This document shows, piece after piece, positions 45,532 through 53,644 of a DNA stretch of 64,000 nucleotides. The position numbers and the translations under genes were made by a program. The number at the start of each line of letters is the position of its first letter. Position 1 is the first letter of the stretch. Origin of the DNA: Actinokineospora bangkokensis (lineage in GTDB: Bacteria > Actinomycetota > Actinomycetes > Mycobacteriales > Pseudonocardiaceae); the NCBI RefSeq assembly GCF_001940455.1, contig NZ_MKQR01000018.1, positions 158,439 through 222,438 of the forward strand. The letters are read 5' to 3'. The notes under the pieces are model-generated. The model had not been told where the DNA came from, made no database searches, and saw nothing but the letters and a program-made list of their open reading frames with translations.

Positions 45532-46298
45532 CAGCGCACCCGCCGCACCGGCGCGGTCGCCTGCTCGGCCCACGCGCCCAGGTGGGTCATCCGGTCCGCG
45601 ACCGCCTGCGCGGTCGGCTTGTGCAGCTCGCCCGCGATCCGCCCGTCCGCCAGGAACACGACCCGGTCGGCGTGCGAGGCGGCCACCGGGTCGTGGGTGA
45701 CGACGATGGCGGTGCGGCCGTCGCGGTCGACGGCTTCGCGCAGCAGCGCCAGCACCTCCAGCGCCGTGCGGGTGTCCAGGGCCCCGGTCGGCTCGTCGCC
45801 GAAGATCACCGCGGGTCGGGAGACCAGCGCCCGCGCGATCGCCACCCGCTGCTGCTGGCCACCGGACAGCTCGGCGGGCCGGTGCTCGGCCCGCTCGGCC
45901 AGCCCGACGCGGCGGATGACCTCCCGCAGCAGCGCCTCGTCCGGCGCCCGGCCCGCCAGCCTCAGCGGCAGCGCGACGTTCTCCAGCACCGTCAACGCGG
46001 GCATCAGGTTGAAGGCCTGGAAGACGAACCCGATCCGGTCCCGGCGCAGCTCGGTGCGCGCCTTCTCGTCCAGGTCGGTCAGCTCCACCCCGTCGAGCAC
46101 GACCCGGCCCGCGGTGGGCCGGTCGAGCCCGGCCGCGCAGTGCAGGAAGGTGCTCTTGCCGGAGCCGGAGGGTCCCATGACGGCGGTGAAGGTCGCCTGG
46201 CCGAAGCCGATGCTCAGGTCGTCGAGCGCGACCACTTGGGCCCGGCCATCGCCGTAGGTCTTGCGCACGGAGTCCAGCCGGACCACCTCGGTGTGCAC
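45531..46298 (-). CDS. MacB/LolD-type ABC ATPase
   Basis: Start set at GTG 46298 (GGGGGA upstream); 255 residues. Walker A is GPSGSGKST, Q-loop FVFQAFNLMPALTVLENV, signature LSGGQQQRVAIARAL, Walker B VIFGDEPTGALD and switch VVTHDPVAASHADR. It drives the FtsX-type permease encoded next, to which it is coupled by an ATGA overlap. LolD-like ATPases with a two-domain permease commonly export peptide antibiotics in producers and resistant bacteria. Confidence 0.93.
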   Translation of the reverse strand: MHTEVVRLDSVRKTYGDGRAQVVALDDLSIGFGQATFTAVMGPSGSGKSTFLHCAAGLDRPTAGRVVLDGVELTDLDEKARTELRRDRIGFVFQAFNLMPALTVLENVALPLRLAGRAPDEALLREVIRRVGLAERAEHRPAELSGGQQQRVAIARALVSRPAVIFGDEPTGALDTRTALEVLALLREAVDRDGRTAIVVTHDPVAASHADRVVFLADGRIAGELHKPTAQAVADRMTHLGAWAEQATAPVRRVR

Positions 46299-46315
46299 GT
46301 GCTTCCCCCAACGTT

Positions 46316-47152
46316 TCAGGCGGGGTCGTTCACCCCGCGGATCTCTTCGGTGCGGTGCGCGTCCATGTCGTGCGTGGTGGCACCGCGCGTTCTGGCGCCG
46401 TATGGGTCGATCGGGAGCGGACCGGGGGCGTCGAGCACGGCCCGCACCGGGGCGAGCGGATCCACACCGGGGCCCAACAACCGGGCAACGGCCCACACGT
46501 GCAACCGCGCGATCGCGGTGACAGCGGGCGCGCCGATGAGGACGGCCACGACGACAGCGCCGGCGGCGACGAGCAGCGCCGTGCCCACGTCGCCGATCCA
46601 CAGGCCCACCCCACCGGCGGCAGGCCCGTCCGGGAACGAGCCGATCATCAGCCCGTGCCCGGTCTCGCCGTTGGGCCAGGTCTGCGGGATGGCCCAGAAC
46701 CACGCGGGCAGCGTGATCAGCCCCAGGACCGACACCCACAGCACCAGCGCCGCGGTGTCGAGCACCAGCAGCACCGGGAACAGCAGGACGAGCAGCACGA
46801 GGTCGCGGTGCGTGGCCGGGTCCGACCACCGCAGGCGGGCCTGCGCGATCACCCCGGACCCGGTCACCGCGGCGTACCCGCCGACGACGACCACGCCGGT
46901 GATCCCCCGCGCACGCAACCGCTCGACGTTGGCGCACCCGCGCACCAGCCCGGCGGCACCCACCGCGACCGGCAGCCCCAACCAGGTGATGTTGGCGACC
47001 AAGGCCAGCAGCAGCACCGCGACCAGGAACGCGAACAGCGCGGGCCCCACGACCAGGTAGGACACCAGGTACGCGGTCGCGGCCCACGGGGCCGGGGTGA
47101 GCAGGAGCCGGAGCGGTGCGCCCCCCAGGCGCGCGGACCGCGCCGAGCTCAT
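46316..47152 (-). CDS. Sensor-like integral membrane protein
   Basis: Start at ATG 47152, sharing ATGA with the upstream gene; 278 residues. Four to five long hydrophobic segments are arranged in pairs (YLVSYLVVGPALFAFLVAVL and the next, then LVLLVLLFPVLLVLDTAALV and VGTALLVAAGAVVVAVLIGA), resembling the putative sensor domain found in front of histidine kinases and as stand-alone proteins beside LolD-type ABC genes. There is no kinase part. The C-terminal 45 residues are a hydrophilic tail. It may sense the transported peptide and signal to the operon regulator. Confidence 0.75.
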   Translation of the reverse strand: MSSARSARLGGAPLRLLLTPAPWAATAYLVSYLVVGPALFAFLVAVLLLALVANITWLGLPVAVGAAGLVRGCANVERLRARGITGVVVVGGYAAVTGSGVIAQARLRWSDPATHRDLVLLVLLFPVLLVLDTAALVLWVSVLGLITLPAWFWAIPQTWPNGETGHGLMIGSFPDGPAAGGVGLWIGDVGTALLVAAGAVVVAVLIGAPAVTAIARLHVWAVARLLGPGVDPLAPVRAVLDAPGPLPIDPYGARTRGATTHDMDAHRTEEIRGVNDPA

Positions 47153-47382
47153 CCCACGCTCCGCAGCAGCTGCTCCACCGCCGCGACCCGTCCATCCAGC
47201 TCGCGCAACCGCTCCTCCAGCGCCCGCTGGTTGTGCACGGCCTGCTCGGCCAGCTTCCGGTACGAGGCCATCGCCACGGCGTCGGCCCGGTGCCGCTGCA
47301 GCCGGAAGTACGACACCAGGCTCGCCGTGATGCCGCCGATGGTGATCAGCACGATCACGACCGCGATGATCCCGCCGGTCAT
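47149..47382 (-). CDS. Small membrane-anchored coiled-coil protein
   Basis: A 77-residue protein with an N-terminal membrane helix (IIAVVIVLITIGGITASLV) and a charged coiled-coil-like tail (QAVHNQRALEERLRELDGRV). It is coupled to both neighbours: its start overlaps the regulator stop, and its stop overlaps the sensor-like gene. Similar single-helix proteins occur between PadR/ArsR regulators and ABC genes in actinobacterial envelope-stress modules. No catalytic motif is seen. Confidence 0.8.
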   Translation of the reverse strand: MTGGIIAVVIVLITIGGITASLVSYFRLQRHRADAVAMASYRKLAEQAVHNQRALEERLRELDGRVAAVEQLLRSVG

Positions 47383-47723
47383 GTGGTGGTCCCCCCACTT
47401 CCCTGTGCCCCGGAGTCGGCCGCGGCCCGCTCCTCGTCCTCGCGGAGCACCGCCAGCACGGTCCCCACGTCCACCCGCACCTCGAACGGCGCGAGCTCGA
47501 TGAACTTCATCGCCTTGCCGTCCGCGGACAACTCCAGGTTGCCCACCACCAGCCCGGCCTTCTCCAGCCGCTCCAGGTGCATGTACAGCAGCGGCCGCGA
47601 CAACGACAACCGGCGGGCCAGCTCGCTGACGTGCACCCGCCCCTTCGCCAGCTCACCGATGATCCGCAACCGCTGGGTGTGGCCGATGGCGGCCAGCAGG
47701 GCCAACAACTCCTCGCTGGTCAC
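47379..47723 (-). CDS. ArsR-type winged-helix repressor of the ABC operon
   Basis: GTG 47723 has GGGAGG five to ten bases upstream. The 114-residue protein shows an ArsR-like winged helix: LLAAIGHTQRLRIIGELAKG, VHVSELARRLSLSRPLLYMH and LERLEKAGLVVG, with a short wing and an acidic tail. It is the first gene of the five-gene minus-strand operon (47723 down to 43051) and its likely regulator. A GTAAG-N6-CTTAC inverted repeat sits just upstream and may be its operator. No metal-binding Cys pairs are present, so a small-molecule or peptide signal is more likely than metal. Confidence 0.88.
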   Translation of the reverse strand: MTSEELLALLAAIGHTQRLRIIGELAKGRVHVSELARRLSLSRPLLYMHLERLEKAGLVVGNLELSADGKAMKFIELAPFEVRVDVGTVLAVLREDEERAAADSGAQGSGGTTT

Positions 47724-47741
47724 GACACCTCCCGCTCACCC

Positions 47742-47757
47742 GTAAGACAAGACTTAC
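47742..47757. promoter_or_regulatory. Candidate operator of the ABC operon regulator
   Basis: The inverted repeat GTAAG-N6-CTTAC lies 19-34 bases before the GTG of the regulator gene, in a locally AT-richer strip, where it would overlap the ribosome binding region or promoter. Its symmetry suits an ArsR-type dimer; the arms are only five bases, so this is a modest candidate. Confidence 0.35.
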
Positions 47758-47894
47758 AGATGAAATGCCCGTTGTCAAAACAAGGCAGACCAGTTCACCT
47801 TCTGGCGCCCCGACAACGTCCGAGCATCTCGGCCACCACCGCGACTCCGACGAACGCTGCCTGCTCTGCCGCTCGATGCTGGTGTAGGCCAGTG

Positions 47895-48477
47895 CCTTTT
47901 GGGAGGCTTTTGACACGGCGATGTCTAGGGCTGCCCTGCCCAGCCCCAGTCGGGGGCCGACCAGGACGTGGTGCACGAGACCGCCGAACAGATGCGCGTG
48001 CCCTTCACCCCCGCGGGCGACGGGAATCCGCGCGAGCACCTCCGCGCCGCCCTCACTGCCCATCTCCGCTATCTCGCGCACCACCGGGGCCTGGCGCGTC
48101 GACTGATACTGGGGGGCCGCGGGACCGACCCCGCCGTGCGGGAGGTGTTCGAGGCCGCGAGGTGGGACGCCATCAAGGCGGCCGCGCAGTTCCTCGGGCT
48201 GGACGCGGAGAACGCCGCCCTGCGGCTCATGGGGAGGGCCGCGGTCGCGGCGCTCGACGAGGCGACCGCCCAGTGGCTCGATTCCGAGCACGACTTCACG
48301 GTCGAGGTGATGGTCGAGGCCCTGATGCAGCTCATCGTGTCAGCGGTGCGCTCGGCTTCGGTCATCGATCCGACCATCGAGGCCGGTGCCGCGCTCGACC
48401 TGCTCGCCGACAACACGACCGGTCGTCTCACCGAGCGGGGCCCCTCACCACACCTCGGCCAGGCGGGTGAGTCCTGA
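47895..48477 (+). pseudogene. TetR-family regulator, N-terminus lost
   Basis: From GTG 47968 a 169-residue frame gives the C-terminal ligand domain of a TetR regulator (EHLRAALTAHLRYLAHHRGL, then REVFEAARWDAIKAAAQFLG and VEVMVEALMQLIV). The expected helix-turn-helix is missing. A piece of the linker, FWEAFDTAMS, appears just upstream in another frame near 47897-47926, indicating a frameshift and further 5' loss. It is probably non-functional as a DNA-binding protein, though a DNA-binding-free remnant could still be made. Confidence 0.6.
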
Positions 48478-48554
48478 AGGGAGCGGGACTTCACGCCCTA
48501 CCCGACCCGCTGTCGCGTCGCAGGTCCGCGGCAGTGGGGCGTGCTTCAGGACCG

Positions 48555-50327
48555 TCACACCAGGTCGAGGGCAGCGGCGACCACGGAGTCCGCGTCGATG
48601 CCGTGGTACCGGTACACGCTCTCCAGGTCGCCGGACTGGCCGAAGCGGGTCACGCCGAGGTGGGTGGCGCGGACCTGGTTGATGCCCGCGAGGAACGCCA
48701 GCGTGTGCGGGTGGCCGTCGAGCAGGGTGACCAGGGGCGCCGCCCGGTGGGCGGGGAAGGCGGCGCCGAGCACCCCGGTGTCGGCTTGGCCGTGGCCCGA
48801 GCGGGCCCGCACGGCGTCGAACAGCAGCCCCGGGCTGGTCACGACGACCACATCGACCGCGGTGCCCATCGACTCCAGCCGCTGGGCCGCGGCCAGCGCC
48901 TCCGGAACCACTGCGCCCATGGCGGCGATCGTCAGCGCGGGTGTCCCGGAGGTCCGCCGCAGCGCATAGGCACCGGCCACGACCTGCTTGCGCCGCCGCT
49001 CCCGGGCGGCCGCGTCCGCGGGCACCGCGGCTGAGGTCTGGTCCACCGGCCGGGTGGACAGCCGCAGGTAGGTGCTGGTCCCGTCCGGGCGGCCCAGCCG
49101 CGCGAGCGAGGCCAGCAGGATCCACTCGACCTCGATCGCGAAGGCGGGCTCGTAGGAGGTGCAGCCGGGCTGCTCCAGCCCCACCGAGGCAGTGGTGATC
49201 GACTGGTGCGCGCCGCCCTCCGGCGCCAGCGACACGCCCGACGGCGTACCGACCAGGATCGACTGCCCGCCCGCGTAGATCCCGAACGACCACGGCTCCA
49301 GCGCGCGCTCGACGAACGGGTCGTAGAGCACCCCGATCGGCAGCAGCGGCTGTCCCCACCGCGACCAGGTGGCACCCAGTTCGCCGAGCGCACCGACCAC
49401 GTTGCCCTCCGCGATCCCGAACTCCAGGTGCTGTCCGGTCGGGTGCTCCCGCCAGTGCAGGACCGTCTCCGGGTCGTCGTCGAACCAGTCGCGCCGCTCG
49501 TCCGGCGACCAGACCCCGACCTTGTTCACCCAGCCGCCGAGATTGGTCGACGAGCTGACGTCCGGGGACAGCGTGACCACCCGGCGCGCGGCCTGCGGGG
49601 CCTCGCGGAGCAGGTCCAGCAGCGCGCGGCCGAGGGCGGCCTGCGTGGTCGCGCGCCCGGACGGGGTGCGGCCGATGTCCGTGGGCAGCGGCGGAACGGC
49701 GCCCGGTGGCACGGGCGGCCTGCGCAGCCGCTCGGCCGTCGCGGCGCACACACGCCCGGCCGCGGTGTCCGCCTCGAACCGCTGCCACGGCGCCTCGACC
49801 GACATCCCGGAACGGGTGGCCAGCTCGGCGAACTGCTCGGCGGTCAGCAGTGCGGAGTGGTTGTGCGGATGTCCTTCACTGGGCAGCCCGAACCCCTTGA
49901 CGGTGTAGGCGAAGATCACCGTCGGGCGGGTGTCGTCGATGCGGGCGAAAGCGTCACCGACCGCCCGCATGTCGTGCCCGCCGAGGTCGCGGACCGCGGC
50001 GCGCAGGGTGTCGTCGTCCACAGCGGCCACCAGGCGGGCCAGCTCCGGCGTGTCCGGCAAGCGGTCCCGCAGCTGCGCGGCCGTGCACCGGAGCAGCCGC
50101 TGGTACTCCGGATTGCTCATCTCATCGATTCGCCTCCGCAGCGCGTCCCCGCCCTCTCGGGCGAACAGCTCCTCCAGCAACCGCCCGTACTTCACGGTCA
50201 GCACCTGCCACCCCGCGGCGTCGAACATTCCCCGCAGCCTGGTGGCGCCGACATCGGGCACCACGCGGTCCAGGCTTTGCCGGTTCAGTTCGACGATCCA
50301 GACGACCTCTCCCAGCTGGGGGTGGGG
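48555..50327 (-). pseudogene. Transketolase-like/AceE E1 gene missing its 5' part
   Basis: About 590 codons match thiamine-diphosphate enzymes of the transketolase/pyruvate dehydrogenase E1 type: LGEVVWIVELNRQSLDRVVP, then YTVKGFGLPSEGHPHNHSAL in the first domain, and EFGIAEGNVVGALGELGATW, SLAPEGGAHQSITTASVGLE and the C-terminal FGQSGDLESVYRYHGIDADS. The reading frame continues beyond 50327 into unrelated sequence and lacks the whole N-terminal TPP-binding region with the G-D-G motif, roughly 200-300 residues. The break coincides with the end of the SGNH gene, so a recombination event probably deleted the 5' part. It probably cannot bind TPP. Confidence 0.75.
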
Positions 50328-50344
50328 TGCGGTGGCCTGGTCGC

Positions 50345-52501
50345 TCAGGCGATCCCGCCGCCCGCGGCCTTGGGCAGGGTGCCGTTGACGCAGTTGGCCA
50401 TCGACGCCCGGCCGCCCGCGTTCGGGTGGGGATAGCCGGGGAGCAGTGCCCAGTTGGCCCCGAAGGAGATCAGGCGGGTCTGGACGAAGGCGGGGCCGGG
50501 GTTCCACAGGGCCGGGCAGACGGCTTGGATGCGGGCCGGGTTGCCGCCGCGCAGCGCCCAGACGATCTGGGCCACCAGGACGCCGGTGCTGATCCAGCCG
50601 TTCATCATGTTGGTGGCGCGCAGGACGGCGGGGCCGCACACCGCGGGCATGTTCGGGTCACCGATCCACTTGTAGTACAGGTGCTGGCGCACCTGGGCGC
50701 CCGGGTCGGCGCCGATCAGGGCCAGGTGGATGCTGGTGGTGTTGGCCGAGAGCGCCGCGGAGACCGCGGGCCCGTTCCACGCCGCCGGGATCGGGCCGCG
50801 CGGGACACCGGGGGTCGGGTTGCCGCGCGGGTTGCCCATCGCCCAGTCGGTGCAGGTGCCCGCGTTGCTGACCGCCCACGCCGGGGCGGCGCCGAACAGG
50901 CCGCCGATCGCCCCGCCGAGGTTGCGCGAGACCAGCTGCGTGGCCACCGCGACCCAGTTGGAGTCGTTGGCCCCGGCGGTCACCACGGCCACGTTGGCGT
51001 TGCCCTTCCGGCTCGGGTTGGCCGCCAGCACCGCGGTCGCGTCGCCGATCTGCGGGCGCGCCCCCTGCGAGACCACCCCGCACGGGTTGACGTAGGGGGA
51101 GGTGAGCAGCACGTCGCCGGTCGAGGCGCCGCTGTGCGCGAAGTTGAAGTACCTGTTCCACGGCACCCCGAGGATCGCCCGCAGGGTGCCCGCCCAGCTC
51201 GACCCCGGCGCGGCGGGCCCGGCACCCGGGTCGTCGCAGAAGGTCGTCCACACCGCCCGGCCCGGTCGCGCCTCGTGCCCGGAGGTCACCGAGTCGCCGA
51301 CGGCCACCAGCAGCGGCGGAGGCGGCGGAGCGGTCGTCGTCGTGGTGGTGGTCGTGGTCGTCGTCGGCGTGGTCGTCGTGGTGGTCGGCGGGCACGAGGT
51401 GGTCGTCGTCGCGGCGGCCCCGTTCGGGACCGCGGTCGGCTGCAGTGTCTTCGTCACCGAGGTGGGGGTGGCGGTGGTCGGGGTGACCGTGGTGCGCGTG
51501 GTGGTCGGGGTCGCCGTGGTGGTCGGCCCGGTGGTCGTCGGGGTGACCGTGGTGGGGCGCGTGGTGCTGGTAGGGGTGGTCGTGGTCGGCTTGGTCGTCG
51601 TGGTGCTGGTCGGGGTGGTGCTCGTCGTCGTGGTGCTTGTCGGTGTGGTGGAGGTCGTTGTGGGGCAGGGGTTCGTGGTGGTGGTCGAGCTCGGGGGCGT
51701 GGAGTTGGTGCTCGACGGGGTGCTGGTGGTCGAGGTGCTCGGGGTCGGGCTGGTCGTGGGGGAGCTGCTCGGCGGGCTCGTCGGTGCGGTGGTGGTCGGG
51801 CACGGGCCGGTCGTCGTGGTCGGCGGTGGGGTGCTGACCGGTGTGCTGCTCGGGAGCGCCGTGCTCGTCGCGACGGTGCTGGTGGGCAGCGCGGTGGCTG
51901 TGGCGGTGGCCGCGGCCTGGCCCTCCTTGCCCGCGAGCGCCCGGGTGACCACTGTCGGCTGCGCGGTCGTGGAGGTGGGGGTGCACGGGTCGGGGCGCGG
52001 ACCGCCGACGAAGGAGGGGAGCGTGTTGTACGGGTCGGGCACCACCGGCGGGTTCTGCGCGAGCCCGCCTGCCAGGTCGGAGGGCGCGCCCGCCTCGGCC
52101 AGCTGCTGCTGCGCCGCCTGGTCGTCGGGGTCGGGAGCCGTTGTGGGCCAGGGGTTCTGGTCGACTTCGCCACCGAGGTCCGGCAGCGATTGCGGCGCCG
52201 ACTGCCCCGCACCCGCGCCGCGCACCTGCTCCAGCACGTTCCGGCACGTCGCCGGAGCGTCCGCATAGGACACGACCCCGGCGCACTCCCCCGTGCTGAA
52301 CAGGCCCAGCAGCGCCCCGAGCCCACCCGGGTAGCTGTTCGCGACCGACACCACCCCGGCCAGCACCTCGTCGGCGCTGATGCCCGTGTCGGCCCGGGCG
52401 GGCGACCCGCTCGCCTGGCCGAGCACCACCACGCCGGCGACCATCGCGACCCCGACACCGGAGACCCCTGCTACCCGCAACCGCGACCAGGACCGATCCA
52501 T
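50345..52501 (-). CDS. Secreted SGNH-family hydrolase with Thr-rich linker
   Basis: ATG 52501; 718 residues. An N-terminal signal/anchor (VAGVSGVGVAMVAGVVVLGQ) ends with an SPARA-like cleavage site. Residues ~37-175 form a small domain, residues ~175-400 are an extremely Thr/Pro/Ser-rich linker, and the rest is an SGNH esterase: nucleophile Ser in VAVGDSVTSGHEA (about residue 403), Asn block in TAGANDSNW, and the final His in PGYPHPN. It is a wall-spanning, probably O-glycosylated extracellular esterase or lipase. Cysteines in the catalytic domain suggest disulfides. It lies alone; a 16-base palindrome is found 27 bases before the ATG. Confidence 0.88.
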   Translation of the reverse strand: MDRSWSRLRVAGVSGVGVAMVAGVVVLGQASGSPARADTGISADEVLAGVVSVANSYPGGLGALLGLFSTGECAGVVSYADAPATCRNVLEQVRGAGAGQSAPQSLPDLGGEVDQNPWPTTAPDPDDQAAQQQLAEAGAPSDLAGGLAQNPPVVPDPYNTLPSFVGGPRPDPCTPTSTTAQPTVVTRALAGKEGQAAATATATALPTSTVATSTALPSSTPVSTPPPTTTTGPCPTTTAPTSPPSSSPTTSPTPSTSTTSTPSSTNSTPPSSTTTTNPCPTTTSTTPTSTTTTSTTPTSTTTTKPTTTTPTSTTRPTTVTPTTTGPTTTATPTTTRTTVTPTTATPTSVTKTLQPTAVPNGAAATTTTSCPPTTTTTTPTTTTTTTTTTTAPPPPPLLVAVGDSVTSGHEARPGRAVWTTFCDDPGAGPAAPGSSWAGTLRAILGVPWNRYFNFAHSGASTGDVLLTSPYVNPCGVVSQGARPQIGDATAVLAANPSRKGNANVAVVTAGANDSNWVAVATQLVSRNLGGAIGGLFGAAPAWAVSNAGTCTDWAMGNPRGNPTPGVPRGPIPAAWNGPAVSAALSANTTSIHLALIGADPGAQVRQHLYYKWIGDPNMPAVCGPAVLRATNMMNGWISTGVLVAQIVWALRGGNPARIQAVCPALWNPGPAFVQTRLISFGANWALLPGYPHPNAGGRASMANCVNGTLPKAAGGGIA

Positions 52502-52527
52502 GAGCCTGCTCCCATCACCGGGGGTGG

Positions 52528-52543
52528 CACCGCGATCGCGGTG
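52528..52543. promoter_or_regulatory. 16-base perfect palindrome upstream of SGNH hydrolase
   Basis: CACCGCGATCGCGGTG is perfectly self-complementary and lies 27 bases upstream of the ATG at 52501, inside the 5' region of the SGNH hydrolase gene. It may be an operator. Palindromes of this composition also occur by chance in GC-rich DNA, so the support is modest. Confidence 0.35.
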
Positions 52544-52955
52544 AGTACAGGGTAGGAACGGCCTGCCGCGCTGGAGAAGAGACCGAACAGAGCAATCCAC
52601 CCACCCGACGCCGACGGTGGTGACCAAGGCCCGACGGGCGGGGTGGCACGCCAGCTCCAGGGCTCCGGCGGCGGCAGCGCGACGCCGGGGAGCGCGAGCG
52701 TCGCGTGCTGTCGGCCAGGACGCGCGTGCTCCCGCCGCCTGGCGTGGCGAAGCGCCCGCGCTCGTGCGCGCGGGCTGGTGCGCTGCGGCACCTGCGCCGC
52801 GGTGGTGAGCGGCAGGCGGGCCTCGACGCCTCACCTGTCTTGGTCCACAGTGGATCTGCTGGCGCGGCCGGGTCCACCACCCGCACCCGAGTGACTTGGG
52901 CTGGGTGCCGCCGGGGTGGCAGTGGGACTGCTCGTCCCGGCGGCGACCCGTCCGG
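52544..52955. other. Gene-free stretch between SGNH hydrolase and membrane protein
   Basis: I see no supportable gene, RNA or repeat. Overlapping frames are open on both strands but have Arg/Ala/Pro-skewed composition with no family resemblance. It should contain the promoter of the SGNH hydrolase at its left end. Confidence 0.5.
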
Positions 52956-53408
52956 TCAGAGTTCGGTGTCGAAGGCGCCGTTGTCCACCTTGCGGTGAAA
53001 GCGCATGCCCGCCACACCGCCGAGGACGGCGCCCACGAGGGCGACCAGGGCGGCGATGACGCCGCCGGTGGTGAGGGTGTCCTGGTTGATCGGCAGCGTC
53101 GAAAAGCCCCCAGGGACGGTGATGTTGGCCCCGGAGATGGCCGCCACGAGCGAGCCGACCAGGCCGATGGCGACCGTCCACAGCCACACGGCCAGGCCCT
53201 GCCTCGCGCCGGTGAACCGGGTCATGCGGCCCGCCACGTAGCCGCCGCAGTAGAAGGCCAGGAACAGGACCACGGCAGTGGTGGTGGCGCCCGCGAGGCC
53301 CGCGCCCTGCGGGGTTCCGGGGTCCTGGGCGGCCCGGGTCTGCCTGGTCGGCGGTCCGCTGGGCGGTCTGGTCGGCGTTGTCGGCCCGAACGAGGCCGAG
53401 AACTGCAC
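52956..53408 (-). CDS. Small integral membrane protein
   Basis: A 150-residue frame beginning at GTG 53408 without a good ribosome binding site. After ~38 hydrophilic residues come three or four membrane segments (TTTAVVLFLAFYCGGYVAGR, LAVWLWTVAIGLVGSLVAAI, GGVIAALVALVGAVLGGVAG) and a short charged tail. The RMTRFTGARQGLAVWLW loop resembles actinobacterial YrzE-type/membrane-stress proteins. The N-terminus may be truncated, since homologues often carry further helices before this point, and there is an HTH relic next door. Function unknown. Confidence 0.6.
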   Translation of the reverse strand: MQFSASFGPTTPTRPPSGPPTRQTRAAQDPGTPQGAGLAGATTTAVVLFLAFYCGGYVAGRMTRFTGARQGLAVWLWTVAIGLVGSLVAAISGANITVPGGFSTLPINQDTLTTGGVIAALVALVGAVLGGVAGMRFHRKVDNGAFDTEL

Positions 53409-53467
53409 TGGCGCGGCGCGTCCTCGCGCGAGCCGGGCACGACTCTGCGGTGTCGGGTGGGGCTGGG

Positions 53468-53590
53468 TTAGCCCGGCAGAACGGTCACCGCGGCCTCAGT
53501 CCCGAGATGCTGCTGCGCTGCGCCCAAGTCCTGGAACGCCGCCCCGAGGAACTGCTGCTCGACGCGACCTCGGACACCCCGCGCTCCACC
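53468..53590 (+). pseudogene. XRE-type helix-turn-helix fragment
   Basis: A short frame reads GLARQNGHRGLSPEMLLRCA then QVLERRPEELLLD, the C-terminal half of an XRE/Cro DNA-binding domain. The first helices and any downstream domain are absent, and the sequence beyond turns into Arg/Gly-rich out-of-frame text. It is most likely a relic. Confidence 0.45.
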
Positions 53591-53644
53591 ACACGAGACC
53601 GAGGAGCACCACGTGCGCGAGGAGCACGGGCCCGTGGAGCCGGA

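Noticed and set aside
51102-52268. Val/Gly-rich + strand frame opposite the SGNH hydrolase
   Set aside because: It is the complement of the Thr-codon repeat (ACC/ACG read as GGT/CGT/GTG). The minus-strand protein has signal peptide and SGNH motifs, so this is a shadow.
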